A stretch of DNA of 58,053 nucleotides from Blastocatellia bacterium. Its GTDB lineage: Bacteria > Acidobacteriota > Blastocatellia > Chloracidobacteriales > Chloracidobacteriaceae. The translations under genes and the position numbers were made by a program. The DNA lies in NCBI GenBank assembly GCA_019695185.1, contig JAIBAN010000050.1:1-58053 (forward strand), in the 5' to 3' direction. Below are positions 19,049 through 28,442 of the stretch, one piece after another. The notes under the pieces were generated by a model. The model saw nothing but the letters and a program-made list of their open reading frames with translations, did not search any database and was not told where the DNA came from. Positions within the stretch are counted from its first letter, which is position 1. Each line of letters opens with the position of its first letter.

Positions 19049-22000
19049 TTATTTTGTCTTGGGTTTCGGCAGCGGTTCGGTCGTCTGTTCCGGAACCTGG
19101 GTGGTTTCGTGTTCAAAGGTTTCGATCCACGTTCCCGGCTGCGCCTTCGGATTGGTAAGGATTCCCCATTTTGATTGCCCATCAGTCTCCGCAGGGACGC
19201 ATTCAGCCACCGCAGCGGCAAAAGCAGCCGCAAAAACCTGGGCATTCGGACGCTCATCCGGATTTTTGACCAGTGCTTGCATGACGACGGCTTCAATCGG
19301 CTCCGGAACCTCGGGCATAAACGTTTTGAGTGGCGGCGGCGCTTCGTTCAAATGCTTGAGCATGACCCCGACCAATCCGGTATTGGTAATTTGAAAGGGC
19401 ACACGCCCACACAGCATTTCATAGAGCATCACCCCCAAACTGTAGACATCAGCGCGCCCGTCATAGGCGTCGCTGTTCAACCGTTCGGGAGCCATATAGA
19501 GCGGCGTCCCGACAATGTTGCCGGTGGCGGTCAGATTGGCCACTTCCACTTCCCCGGACTGAAACAGTTTGGCGATGCCGAAATCGACCACTTTGACGAT
19601 TTCCCCCTCCGGTGCCCGGTGGAGGAAAATATTGTCCGGTTTGATGTCGCGATGGACGATACCGACGGAGTGGGCTGCCTGAAGGGCTTTACAGACTCCC
19701 TTCACAATTTTTGCCGCGCGGCCAAACGGCAGCCTGCCTTTTTCCCGAAGCTCCTGCTGAAGTGAATGGCCGTCCAGCAGTTCCATGACCAGATACGCAA
19801 TCCCTTCCCCTGAAATCCCCGAATCCAGCACCGCCAGTGCGTTCGGATGGTTTACCCGACAGGCGGCGACGCCTTCCCGTCGAAACCGTTCGACATCCTC
19901 CGGAGAATCGTTACCCGACCGTGGTTTGAAAACCTTGACTGCAATCGGATGGTTGAGCACCAGATGCGTCGCCTGAAAGACAATCCCGAACCCGCCGGAG
20001 CCGATGCGCCGGTCGAGGCGGTATTTGCCATCCAGAACCGTTCCCGGCAACGCTTCGGCCAGCGCCGAAAAAATCCGGTCGGCTTGTTGTTGTGAGGCGG
20101 TCAGAGCCTGGTTTTTTTCCGCCAGTTCAAGATTTTTTCGGTTGAGTTCGAGATTTCGCTCGCCCAGTTGCCGGGTCCGCTCGGCGATTTTCTGTTCCAA
20201 ACGAAGATTCTGTTGGTGCAGGGTTCGCAGCCGCAACTGGATTCCCCCATAGAAGCTCCCCGTCAGCCCCAACAGGCACACGGCCCGGAACCACCAGGTT
20301 TCCCAAAAAGGAGCCCGGATGGTGAAGAAAACCGATTGGGGCGCGCTCCAACTCCCCGTCGGACCTTTCGCTTTGACCCAGAATCGGTACTGGCCGGGTG
20401 GAAGATTGGTGTATCTGATCAACCGTTCCTGATTGGGAACCGACCAGGTTTGATCGAAGGATTCCAGACGGTAGCTATACAAAACCGAATTTTCATCTGA
20501 AAACAACATCCCCAGGGACTCAAAGGTGAGTGAGTTCTGGCGGTAGGCGAAACTCAGTCCCTGTTCCTGGGTCAAACGGATGGCTGGCTCATCCTGGACC
20601 GTCACGGAACGCAGGTACAGCCTGGGTGGTTTCGGGGTAATCAGGTCCAACCCGTCCCGATACCTGATGATCCCGTCACTGGTGCCAAACCACAGGTTTC
20701 CGTTTCGTTGGGTCAGGCAGGCACCCCAATAAAACTCATCATTCATGAGCCCGTCTTTGACCGTGTACAGGGTAAATTGGGTGCCATCCTCAGTGGTGGC
20801 GATCCCTCGTCCGGTGCAAAACCAAAGGCTTCCGTTATGCCGCAGAATGTTTCGGACTTCATGATTGGGTACCGACGCCGGAAGTGGAACAGGTTGAAAT
20901 CTGGTACCGTCAAACCGGCAGGCCCCCTGGTCCGTCCCCGCCCAAATGGTTCCATCCGCGTCTTCAAACAGGGAGAGTACATATTCCGAAGGAAGCCCTT
21001 CCGGTCTTTTGAAATTGGTAAAACCCTGGCCGTCAAACCGGCTCAGTCCCCCCAAGGTGCCAATCCAAATGTGATTGGCCCGGTCACGCATCAAAACTGA
21101 AATCCAGTTGTGAACCAAACCCTGTTCGGTTGAAATCCGGGAAAAGTGTTTTCCGTCATACAGCACCGCTCCATTGGCGTTGCTGGTCTGGGTTCCAAAC
21201 CACATGTGGCCCTGTGCATCCTCGGTGATTGAGGTAATCCGGTCGGCGGCTCCCATTTCCTGACGGGTGAACCGTCGAAAAGTCTTCCCGTCAAAGACCG
21301 AAACCCCTTGATAGCCGCCGGTCCAAATCCGTCCCTTGGAATCCTGATAGAGACACCAGAGCACTTCCTCCAGGAGTCCGTCGGTGGTGCGGTATTTCCG
21401 GATTTTTCCGGTGCTGGAAAGGGAGGACAGGCCGCCATTGATGGATGAAATCCAAATCGTCCCGTCCGCTGCTTCGGCCAGTCCGGAGACAATACCGGCA
21501 CTCAGCCCCGACGATGCCGGATAATTGACAAAAGCCTCATGGCTGAAACGGAACGCGCCATTCAACCATGTGCCTCCCCACAGGTTGCCCTCCTCATCCA
21601 GCATCAAAGCGGTCAGGTAATCGTTGGGTAATCCGTTGGCGGTTGAAAAAACGGTCCAGTGGCCGTTTTCGAGCCGACACAGGCCCCCGCCAAAAGTGGC
21701 ACACCACACCCGGCCATAGCGGTCAATAACCACGTGATTGGTGTTGTTGCTGCTCAGTCCGTCAGCCACCCGGTAACACGTGACACCTTTTTCCCCAAGA
21801 AAACAAACCCCGTCCAGGGTGGCCACCCACACGCCCCCGCCCGGATTGGCCGTCAGACCGAAAACATGTTCGCTGGGCAAACCATCCCGCAGCCCATAGG
21901 CCCGGACCTTTCCAGTTGAACCGGAGCCTTCGATTTTTCCCAAACCGCCTCCGCGAGTGCCCATCCAGAGATTCCCCTGGCTGTCCTGACAAAGGGCCCA

Positions 22001-22531
22001 CACTCGTCCCGATGGAAGCTCTGGCGCTGTCAACGGAACAAATTTACCTGCTTCAAAACGGCACAATCCATTGGCGGTTCCAATCCAGACCGTCCCGCTG
22101 CGGTCACACAGACCAACATAACATTCATTGCTCGAAAGACCCTGCTCTGTCCGAAAGGTGGTGACGGTCTGTCCAATCTGGCGACTGACACCGCCGAGGG
22201 TGACAAACCACATGCCACCGGCGGCGTCCTCAAAGATTGACCGGACGTCCTGGTGCGGCAGCCCCTCGGAAACGGAAAGCGTCGTAAATCCGAAACCATC
22301 ATAGCGGGAGGCACCTTTGGGGGTCGCAAACCAAATATAGCCCTTTTGATCCTGGTACAGATGGCTGATGGCGTTGCTGGGAAGCCCCATGCTGGATTGG
22401 TAGGTTTTGAATTGATATTCCTGAGCCGCAACGCTGGAAGGCAGAGCGGACCAACACCAAAACCCGGCCACCAGAACCTGAAGGGTCCGCTGCACATAGC
22501 TCCATTTGAGTGAATTGCCAAGGCTCTGCAT
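19049..22531 (-). CDS. Membrane receptor: double beta-propeller sensor fused to Ser/Thr protein kinase (paralogue)
   Basis: A 1160-residue paralogue of the product at 10271. It has an N-terminal signal or anchor segment, about 14 propeller blades (WFGT, LWxGT and similar cores, about 40-640), a Y_Y_Y-type domain (about 650-725), one membrane helix (about 735-755), a coiled coil with many Leu/Glu/Gln and a full kinase domain (about 832-1100) with [24 protein letters not shown] and MAPE. Loop and blade sequences differ widely from the first receptor while the kinases are close, as expected for receptors sensing different signals but using a common output. No palindrome/sigma-54 promoter pair like those at 10, 14 and 24.5 kb is seen upstream of it. 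It is convergent with the methyltransferase remnant (34 bp apart). Confidence 0.9.
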   Translation of the reverse strand: MQSLGNSLKWSYVQRTLQVLVAGFWCWSALPSSVAAQEYQFKTYQSSMGLPSNAISHLYQDQKGYIWFATPKGASRYDGFGFTTLSVSEGLPHQDVRSIFEDAAGGMWFVTLGGVSRQIGQTVTTFRTEQGLSSNECYVGLCDRSGTVWIGTANGLCRFEAGKFVPLTAPELPSGRVWALCQDSQGNLWMGTRGGGLGKIEGSGSTGKVRAYGLRDGLPSEHVFGLTANPGGGVWVATLDGVCFLGEKGVTCYRVADGLSSNNTNHVVIDRYGRVWCATFGGGLCRLENGHWTVFSTANGLPNDYLTALMLDEEGNLWGGTWLNGAFRFSHEAFVNYPASSGLSAGIVSGLAEAADGTIWISSINGGLSSLSSTGKIRKYRTTDGLLEEVLWCLYQDSKGRIWTGGYQGVSVFDGKTFRRFTRQEMGAADRITSITEDAQGHMWFGTQTSNANGAVLYDGKHFSRISTEQGLVHNWISVLMRDRANHIWIGTLGGLSRFDGQGFTNFKRPEGLPSEYVLSLFEDADGTIWAGTDQGACRFDGTRFQPVPLPASVPNHEVRNILRHNGSLWFCTGRGIATTEDGTQFTLYTVKDGLMNDEFYWGACLTQRNGNLWFGTSDGIIRYRDGLDLITPKPPRLYLRSVTVQDEPAIRLTQEQGLSFAYRQNSLTFESLGMLFSDENSVLYSYRLESFDQTWSVPNQERLIRYTNLPPGQYRFWVKAKGPTGSWSAPQSVFFTIRAPFWETWWFRAVCLLGLTGSFYGGIQLRLRTLHQQNLRLEQKIAERTRQLGERNLELNRKNLELAEKNQALTASQQQADRIFSALAEALPGTVLDGKYRLDRRIGSGGFGIVFQATHLVLNHPIAVKVFKPRSGNDSPEDVERFRREGVAACRVNHPNALAVLDSGISGEGIAYLVMELLDGHSLQQELREKGRLPFGRAAKIVKGVCKALQAAHSVGIVHRDIKPDNIFLHRAPEGEIVKVVDFGIAKLFQSGEVEVANLTATGNIVGTPLYMAPERLNSDAYDGRADVYSLGVMLYEMLCGRVPFQITNTGLVGVMLKHLNEAPPPLKTFMPEVPEPIEAVVMQALVKNPDERPNAQVFAAAFAAAVAECVPAETDGQSKWGILTNPKAQPGTWIETFEHETTQVPEQTTEPLPKPKTK

Positions 22532-22776
22532 GGTTATGAAGCTGCACGAAAATCGAAAATAAATTGCTCGTCAGCCACGGTGGAGCGGCTGGCAGTGAAC
22601 GGTTTCCACCAAGCTGCCCCTGCCTTTGGTCATGACCTATCACCTTTCATTCGCCTGGGGTTCCGGAGACTCCGAATTTGACCTGACTGGAACCCGTCGT
22701 TGCTTTCCTCACCTGATTCTGCATTGGCCGCTCTGTGTGTTTGAACCTGGGAACCCGGCTGGGCGGTATGTTCGCT

Positions 22777-24405
22777 TCAATTCGAGAGCGGTTTCATTCC
22801 ACGGACAATCCCCATGATTTTCATTCTGGAGGCCAGAGTCGTGGCGTTGACTCCCAACAGTTCGGCGGCCCCGCCTTTTCCGTAGACCTTCCAGTTGGCC
22901 GCCTCCAGCGCCGCCAACAGGTTTTCCCGTTCCATCCGGTCCATTTCAGCCTGTGAAACAAAGGGACGCGTTTGGCTGGATTCGGTTTGGACCACGGGCG
23001 CGGCAGCGGTTTTTTCCCGTTTGACTGACGGCAACACCAGGCTGATGGGAAACCGCTCGGCACCGCTGTTGGATAAAATCATGGCCCGCTCGATGACATT
23101 TTGAAGTTCCCTGACATTTCCCGGCCAGTCATAGGCGGTCAACCGCTCCAGTTCTTCCGGCAGTAACCGAAGCTGCCCGCCTTTGTTTTGCCGGCTGGCT
23201 AAAGCAATGAAATGGGAAACCAGCAAGGGGATGTCCTCCCGCCGGTCCCGCAGCGGCGGCATTTCAATCGGAAACACGCTCAACCGGTAATACAGGTCCT
23301 GTCGAAACCGCCCGGCCTCCACTTCCTTGAGGAGGTTCCGGTTGGTGGCCGCCACAATCCGGAGGTTGGTGGTGCGGGTGCGCTCATCCCCAACCCGTTC
23401 AAATTGTCCTTCCTGCAACACCCTGAGCAGTTTGCTTTGGAGGTCGAGCGGTATCTCGCCCACTTCATCCAGGAAAAGCGTGCCTCCATCGGCCAGTTGA
23501 AAGCGTCCGGCGCGGTCACGGACGGCCCCCGTAAACGAACCTTTGACATGCCCGAAAAACTCGCTTTCAAACAGTTCCCGTGGAATGGAAGCGCAATTGA
23601 CCTTGACCATCGGCCCCTCCGCCCGTGGGCTTCGTTCGTGGATGGCACGGGCGAGCAGTTCCTTACCGGTGCCGGACTCACCCAACACCAGCACCGATGC
23701 CTCGGACCGGGCGACCAACTCGATTTGTTGCAGTACTTTCCAGAGTGCCGGACTTTGGCCGATGATATCCCCAAAGGCCAGTTCCTGTTTGACCTCACTG
23801 CGGAGATAGGCATTTTCCAGGGCAATCCGTTCGCGCAACCGCTCGATTTCGGCAAATGCCCGGCTGTTGGCAATGGCCACTGCCGCGTGATCGGCAAACA
23901 TTCGAAGCCACGCAAATTCCCGCCCGGTCAGGGGCAAGCGGCTGAAAATGGCCAGCACCCCCAAAACCTCTCCGCGAAAAACCAGCGGCTGACCGGCAAA
24001 ACTGCGAATCCCTTCCTTGCGGGCCCAGTTGGGGCGGGCAATCCAGTGCTGGCTGCTTTCGACATCATCAATCAAAATCGGCTCGCCGGTGGCTCCGATA
24101 TGCCCGATTTTCCGCACCCGCAAAGGAAACCGGCGAAAATCGCCGTTGACGCCGCTCCAATCCTCCAGGGCCGCCTGCGTAGGATTTCCGGCACTGGCCA
24201 GCAGGTGTAAACATTCGGTTTGTTGCGGGCATTCCGACCGCATCGGACAGGTGGCGCATTGGTCACCCGGCCCATTGAGCCAGAGGCGCGCCAGGGCGAT
24301 TCCAGGTTGAGCGGCCAGTCCCTGCACCACCTGCTGGAGGACCGGTTCCACCGAACGCTCCTGGGCAATGGTGATGGCCAGGGTTTGGAGGGTATCGAGT
24401 TCCAT
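22777..24405 (-). CDS. Sigma-54-dependent activator with Cys-cluster GAF domain (EBP2)
   Basis: A 542-residue sigma-54 activator. The N-terminal GAF-like sensor (about 1-190) contains four closely spaced cysteines (C50, C53, C59, C65), a pattern that could hold an iron-sulphur or other metal centre or act as a thiol switch. The AAA+ core (about 205-440) has GESGTGKE (Walker A) at 242-249, FLDEVGE (Walker B) near 311-317 and GSFTGA at 289-294; this last motif differs from the usual GAFTGA by one residue. A Fis-type helix-turn-helix (about 508-534) ends the protein. The frame is open to 24453, but the start at 24405 is chosen because the longer form would translate through one operator palindrome and begin right beside another. 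It is divergent from the AhpD/DsrE genes, whose upstream region carries three palindromes and a good sigma-54 promoter. Confidence 0.88.
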   Translation of the reverse strand: MELDTLQTLAITIAQERSVEPVLQQVVQGLAAQPGIALARLWLNGPGDQCATCPMRSECPQQTECLHLLASAGNPTQAALEDWSGVNGDFRRFPLRVRKIGHIGATGEPILIDDVESSQHWIARPNWARKEGIRSFAGQPLVFRGEVLGVLAIFSRLPLTGREFAWLRMFADHAAVAIANSRAFAEIERLRERIALENAYLRSEVKQELAFGDIIGQSPALWKVLQQIELVARSEASVLVLGESGTGKELLARAIHERSPRAEGPMVKVNCASIPRELFESEFFGHVKGSFTGAVRDRAGRFQLADGGTLFLDEVGEIPLDLQSKLLRVLQEGQFERVGDERTRTTNLRIVAATNRNLLKEVEAGRFRQDLYYRLSVFPIEMPPLRDRREDIPLLVSHFIALASRQNKGGQLRLLPEELERLTAYDWPGNVRELQNVIERAMILSNSGAERFPISLVLPSVKREKTAAAPVVQTESSQTRPFVSQAEMDRMERENLLAALEAANWKVYGKGGAAELLGVNATTLASRMKIMGIVRGMKPLSN

Positions 24406-24419
24406 ACCCGGCAATTCTG

Positions 24420-24472
24420 CACGAAATTTCGTGGCGGCGCTATGAAATTTCATTGCATCACGGGATTTCGTC
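24420..24472. promoter_or_regulatory. Three tandem palindromic activator sites, region C
   Basis: CACGAAATTTCGTG (24420-24433, a perfect palindrome), ATGAAATTTCAT (24442-24453, a perfect palindrome) and the weaker CACGGGATTTCGTC (24459-24472). Centres are 21 and 18 bp apart. The last site ends 67 bp before the sigma-54 promoter for the AhpD-like gene, and the first starts 15 bp before the EBP2 start codon, so binding here could both activate the divergent genes and control EBP2 itself. Confidence 0.68.
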
Positions 24473-24538
24473 GTGCCGAACTTTCTTTAGATTTTACTAA
24501 CTCATTGAAAATCAACTGGTTAGATAAAGTGAACGGTT

Positions 24539-24554
24539 TGGCACGTAAACTGCA
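24539..24554 (+). promoter_or_regulatory. Sigma-54 promoter C, for the AhpD/DsrE genes
   Basis: TGGCAC at 24539-24544, five bases, then CTGCA at 24550-24554, so both the GG at -24 and the GC at -12 are in place with correct spacing. Transcription should begin near 24565, giving a leader of about 85 nt. This is the best sigma-54 match in the window. Confidence 0.72.
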
Positions 24555-24650
24555 CTCTCTCAAATCAAGCAACGTAACGGAGCCACCTGCTGAGACAGGG
24601 GCTTCACTGGAGAGCAACCTCATTTTCCATACTTCATAAGGAGCATCACC

Positions 24651-25199
24651 ATGCCAGTTTTAACCGCCCTCGACCCGCAAGCCACCACCGGAAAAGCCAA
24701 AAACCTGTTGGATGCCGTCAAAACCAAGCTCGGCATCGTGCCGAATATGATGCGCACCATGGCGCATGGCCCAGCCGCGCTGGAAGGGTATCTAAATTTT
24801 AGCGGCGCGCTTGCCACCGGCACGCTTTCACCCAAGGTCCGGGAACAGATCGCCCTGGCCGTGGCTGAGGCCAACTATTGTGAATATTGCCTTTCGGCCC
24901 ACACCGCGATTGGAAAAATGGTGGGATTGACCGACACCGAAATCCTGTCGAGCCGCACGGCAACCGTGGTGGACCCAAAGACCCAGGCAATTCTGAAACT
25001 GGCATTTGCCATCGTCCGCAACCGGGGCGAAGTCAGCCAGGCCGAGATTGAAGCGGTCCGGCAAAATGGCGTCACCAACGAGGAAATCACCGAGGTTATC
25101 GCCAATGTGGCCCTCAATATTTTTACGAATTATTTCAACCACATTGCCCGCACCGAAGTTGATTTCCCGAAAGTCAGCCTGAGCGCAACCCCCCGATAA
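24651..25199 (+). CDS. AhpD-like carboxymuconolactone decarboxylase-family protein (peroxidase-related)
   Basis: A 182-residue cytosolic protein of the AhpD/CMD fold. The redox-active motif is intact: E73, C77-x2-C80 and H84 in EANYCEYCLSAHT, which in AhpD forms the proton relay and disulphide used to reduce peroxides or peroxiredoxin partners. Two-domain CMD proteins of this type (about 180 residues) are common and mostly uncharacterised, so a specific substrate cannot be named. AAGGAG lies 8 nt before the ATG. It is the first gene behind sigma-54 promoter C, and the DsrE-like gene follows after 59 bp, which suggests a thiol/peroxide stress role under EBP2 control. Confidence 0.85.
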   Translation: MPVLTALDPQATTGKAKNLLDAVKTKLGIVPNMMRTMAHGPAALEGYLNFSGALATGTLSPKVREQIALAVAEANYCEYCLSAHTAIGKMVGLTDTEILSSRTATVVDPKTQAILKLAFAIVRNRGEVSQAEIEAVRQNGVTNEEITEVIANVALNIFTNYFNHIARTEVDFPKVSLSATPR

Positions 25200-25258
25200 T
25201 GGTTTTGGCCTTTCCAAAGCCCGGTTTTCACCAAGCAGAAAAAGAATCGTGTTGGTTT

Positions 25259-25636
25259 ATGAAAAAAGTGGCCATCGTAGTTTATTCGGATCCCAAAAGC
25301 GGCTCGGAGGAATCTCTGGGCCGGTTATTTAACGCTCTGGCGGCAACCCACGACCTCAAACAGCGCGGCAGCGAAGTGACCCTGTTGTTCCAGGGCGCGG
25401 GAACCCGCTGGGCGGGTGAATTGATCAAAAAGGACCATCCGGCAGCCGGTTTGTTTGCCGCCGTTAAAGATAAGGTCGCCGGTGTTTCCTGCGGCTGTGC
25501 CGATGTCTTTGGTGCGCAGGAGGGCGTCGATGCCTGTGGCTTGGAACGCCTCACGGACAATCCAATTCCCAACACCACCGGGCTGGCGAGTCTGGCTCGA
25601 TTGATTGAAAACGATTACATCGTGCTCAATTTTTAG
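25259..25636 (+). CDS. DsrE/DsrF-like small sulphur-relay-type protein
   Basis: A 125-residue cytosolic protein with the DsrE fold pattern: the first strand KKVAIVVYS, a central EVTLLFQGAG stretch and a Cys-rich loop SCGCADVFG with C78 and C80, plus C93. DsrE-family proteins carry sulphane sulphur on a conserved Cys; whether this one does is inferred only from the fold and its cysteines. The start at 25259 is used because strand 1 begins there; the frame is open 20 codons earlier, overlapping the upstream stop. It probably forms a two-gene operon with the AhpD-like gene and is followed by a strong intrinsic terminator. Confidence 0.75.
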   Translation: MKKVAIVVYSDPKSGSEESLGRLFNALAATHDLKQRGSEVTLLFQGAGTRWAGELIKKDHPAAGLFAAVKDKVAGVSCGCADVFGAQEGVDACGLERLTDNPIPNTTGLASLARLIENDYIVLNF

Positions 25637-25665
25637 GTTTTGAATCTCAAACCAAGCCGGGAATT

Positions 25666-25705
25666 CGGAGCGGGGGAATTCCAACCCGCTCCGACCGGTT
25701 TTTTT
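25666..25705 (+). terminator. Intrinsic terminator after the AhpD/DsrE pair
   Basis: CGGAGCGGG (25666-25674) pairs with CCCGCTCCG (25685-25693), and seven T residues follow at 25699-25705. It ends the two-gene unit and separates the next small gene from it. Confidence 0.8.
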
Positions 25706-25736
25706 CCGGGCAGGATTTCATCAGGGAGCAACTTGA

Positions 25737-25982
25737 ATGGGTACGACATTTTGGGTACGACGATTCTTTCTGGTGCTGGGCGGTGCTTTTGCCATTATTG
25801 CCGTGGCTCAATTCCTCAAGGGGCACGAGCTGGCAGCGGCGGTTGAGCAGGGTTTCCTGTGGGCACCGATAACTGCCGCCATCTTCATTGGTGCCCGTAT
25901 CTACCAATCACGCCGGGGCCTGCATTGCGCCATCTGCCGGGACACGCCCGAGATGCAAGGCCACGACCATCCACTGGGATAG
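25737..25982 (+). CDS. Small membrane protein with C-terminal CxxC
   Basis: An 81-residue protein of unknown function. It has two hydrophobic segments (about residues 8-25 and 37-53), a positively charged stretch (RIYQSRRG) and a tail with CAIC, His and Asp residues (a possible metal or thiol site). AGGGAG precedes the ATG at 9 nt. It stands behind a terminator, so it is probably transcribed on its own. No family is recognised. Confidence 0.55.
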   Translation: MGTTFWVRRFFLVLGGAFAIIAVAQFLKGHELAAAVEQGFLWAPITAAIFIGARIYQSRRGLHCAICRDTPEMQGHDHPLG

Positions 25983-26503
25983 TTCACCGAAGGTCTGACG
26001 CTTTTCAAAATGGGCTATAGTTCAAAATAACTAGGTTTCACCTGCTCCGGTGGGTGTTGGTGCGCCTCCCTGAATCATTGCGGGTGGGCCTTTTTTTGCA
26101 AACTCAGGCCGCCAGATCTGAGAATCAACCCATAACCCCGTACTGGCTTTCACAAAACCGAACCAGTTTTTTGCTTTACAATGAAAAAAGAATACTTTAG
26201 GAATACTTACAATATTGACAAGAATATTTTATCAAATTAAAGTCACTCCACTTTCAAGAAAAACAATAGACATTATAGGCTTTAAGGTATCGGCTGGGTG
26301 TTTGGTTGACAGCCCCGAACACTCGCTGTTCACATTTCGCCGATAATGTCTGATTTTCCCAATAATTCCTTTTCCCGCTCGGCAATCCTCGTCGCCATCC
26401 ATTTTCTGACGTCACCTCAAAGAATTTTTTAGGGGAACAGAGCGTGGCCAATCGAAAGAATACACCTTCAAATTTGCAACCGATTGTAGAAAGGGAGTGC
26501 ATC
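25983..26503. other. Intergenic region with the second inverted-repeat element
   Basis: No gene. It contains a run of seven T at 26091-26097 behind an imperfect GC-rich fold (possible weak terminator for the small membrane protein), an A/T-rich stretch at 26160-26265, and the short inverted-repeat element at 26267-26352. The frame of the following secreted protein is open from 26444, but the coding start is placed at 26504. Confidence 0.5.
26267..26352. repeat. 86-bp element with inverted ends related to the one at 3218 (copy 2)
   Basis: TAGACATTATAGG at 26267-26279 and CCGATAATGTCTG at 26340-26352 match the ends of the 3218-3308 element with single changes. The flank AACAA before the left end is also shared with the outer flank of copy 1 (in inverted orientation, 3309-3313). 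The interiors of the two copies do not match. The left arm of this copy and the right arm of copy 1 are inverted with respect to each other about 23 kb apart. Confidence 0.5.
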
Positions 26504-28300
26504 GTGAAGACCTACTTGAGGCGGATTTCCTCCTTTGCTTTCGTGGTTTTCTTATTGAATCTGGTGTGGTTGCCATATTTAGTTGGAAAAAAAGCGGCAG
26601 CCCAAAGTGAACCCGCTGCCGCTCAACTCGGAGTCAACCCGGAGGCAGCCAATAAAGCCCCCTGTCCCAATCCGGGCGAGAAAGCGCTCACCCAAAATGA
26701 TGTCCGGCTGATTATTCAACAGGCAGTGACCAGAGCGACCAATCTGGGGGTCAAAGCCACTATTGCCGTCACAGACCGCGAGGCCAACGTCCTGGCGGTG
26801 TACCGGATGAAAGGGGCTTCCCGCTTTACCCAAATCAATGACGGCCCATTGGCTGGAACCCCCATCAAAAGTGAATTTGCGGCAATCAGCAAAGCTGGCA
26901 CCTGTGCCTATTTTTCCACTTCAGGAAATGCGTTTACTCCTCGCTCGGCTGGGTTCATCGTGCAGGAACACAGCCCGCCAGGGGTCAATTTTACCCCTGG
27001 CGGTCCTCTTTTTGGGGTTCAGTTCTCCAGTTTGGTGTTTATTACGGATGTCAACGGAAATTTGCCGTTAGGGCTGGCAGCCGATCCCGGCGGGGTGCCG
27101 CTCTATATCAAAAATCCGTCAGGTGTGGTTGGCCTGGATTTCGCTGTCGGTGGCATTGGGGTGGAGATCGACGGTGTGTATGGAGTCGATAAAAACCCGG
27201 ATGACAACGATCAATCCATTGAGGAAATTGTGGCCGTCGCCGGTTCCCGAGGGTTTGAATCCCCTTCGCTGATTCGGGCCGACAATATTTTGGTGGACGG
27301 CGTCCGGATTCCCTTTGTGAATGCCCCGACCCCGACTCCGGAAACCCTGGTCCGGCTGGATGACCGTCGTTTTCTGAACACCGCTTTTCAAACCTCAGCC
27401 GACCCGGTTGCAGCCGGGACACCGTATCTGGGAACCGGAAGCCATTTTCGTTGTGATACCTTGCGGGGACTTCCGGTCCGTGTGCTGATTGGAAACAACC
27501 TGGTCGGTCCCAACCGGGATCCACAGGAACGGTTCCCGCTCCACGGCAACCGGGACATTACCGCCACCGAGGTTGAAAATATCCTGTATCAGGGAATCAG
27601 CCAGGCATACAAAACCAGGGGTGCCATCCGTCAACCGCTGGGCAGTTTTGCCGAACTTTCGGTCTGCGTGGTGGGCGTGGACGGGGAAGTGCTCGGATTC
27701 CGTGGAACTCCGGACGCCGCGTTGTTTGGCGTGGATGTGTCGGTCCAAAAGGCCCGGACCGCTGCCTTTTTCAGTCGTTCAGATTGTGGCGACCAGCTTC
27801 GCAAGGCTGGTTTGGGCAAATACGTGGATGCGGCGGCCAAGGATGGAATCCGACTGGATGGCTCAATTGCCTTCAGTGACCGGGCGGTTGGGTTTCTCCA
27901 TCGCCCGTTTCTCCCAGACGGCATCAATGACGCGCCAGCCGGGCCGTTTTCCACTTCCATTGGGAGTTTCAGCATTTTCAATGTTGGATTGGAGGAGGAT
28001 TTACTGGTTCCCGCTATCCTGGATATTTTGAATGACCGGGTTCCGCCGCCGAGCCTGAAAAATATTCCCAAAGGGGTCCGCAACGGATTTCAGATTTTTG
28101 CCGGTTCCGTGCCGCTCTACCGTAACGGCAGGTTAATCGGTGCAGTCGGAATCAGCGGTGATGGCATTGACCAGGATGACTTGGTCGGAACCAACGCTTC
28201 TGCCGGATTTGAGGCTCCGGTGGGAATGCGGGCCGACCAGGTGTTGGTCCGGGGCATCCGGTTGCCCTGGGTGAAATTCCCGCGCCATCCCGAACTGTGA
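26504..28300 (+). CDS. Secreted GlcG/HbpS-type (haem-binding-like) protein with two domain copies
   Basis: A 598-residue exported protein. After a signal peptide (about 1-34) there are two regions with the GlcG/HbpS pattern: DVRLIIQQAVTRATNLGVKA with AVTDREANVLAVYR (about 65-105), and EVENILYQGISQAYKTRGAI with VVGVDGEVLGF (about 360-410), the latter followed by a VSVQKARTAAFFSR motif typical of the family. Members bind haem or small organic acids; ligand binding here is untested. Sequence between the two regions is Gly/Asp-rich with long loops. The GTG at 26504 has AAGGGAG at good spacing and opens the signal peptide. An intrinsic terminator follows the stop. Confidence 0.75.
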   Translation: MKTYLRRISSFAFVVFLLNLVWLPYLVGKKAAAQSEPAAAQLGVNPEAANKAPCPNPGEKALTQNDVRLIIQQAVTRATNLGVKATIAVTDREANVLAVYRMKGASRFTQINDGPLAGTPIKSEFAAISKAGTCAYFSTSGNAFTPRSAGFIVQEHSPPGVNFTPGGPLFGVQFSSLVFITDVNGNLPLGLAADPGGVPLYIKNPSGVVGLDFAVGGIGVEIDGVYGVDKNPDDNDQSIEEIVAVAGSRGFESPSLIRADNILVDGVRIPFVNAPTPTPETLVRLDDRRFLNTAFQTSADPVAAGTPYLGTGSHFRCDTLRGLPVRVLIGNNLVGPNRDPQERFPLHGNRDITATEVENILYQGISQAYKTRGAIRQPLGSFAELSVCVVGVDGEVLGFRGTPDAALFGVDVSVQKARTAAFFSRSDCGDQLRKAGLGKYVDAAAKDGIRLDGSIAFSDRAVGFLHRPFLPDGINDAPAGPFSTSIGSFSIFNVGLEEDLLVPAILDILNDRVPPPSLKNIPKGVRNGFQIFAGSVPLYRNGRLIGAVGISGDGIDQDDLVGTNASAGFEAPVGMRADQVLVRGIRLPWVKFPRHPEL

Positions 28301-28308
28301 TCTCTCCC

Positions 28309-28344
28309 CTGGGGGTTGTGGTTGGTTCAACCCCCAGTTTTTTT
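28309..28344 (+). terminator. Intrinsic terminator after the GlcG/HbpS-type gene
   Basis: CTGGGGGTTG (28309-28318) pairs perfectly with CAACCCCCAG (28328-28337), followed by seven T residues at 28338-28344. Confidence 0.9.
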
Positions 28345-28442
28345 CCAGGAGCAAGGCAATCTCCGGTTTCAGATAAACCATACCCACTCCAAATGAGTTT
28401 ATAGAAGCGATCAGGATTCAATCCCTGACGGTTGGTCGATTG

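Noticed and set aside
22532..22776. Regulon operator before the second propeller-kinase
   Set aside because: Only a half-site (CACGAAAATCG) near 22545 and no -24/-12 element.
26306..26347. Sigma-70 promoter using TTGACA 26306 and GATAAT 26342
   Set aside because: The spacer is 30 bp, and the GATAAT belongs to the inverted-repeat end.
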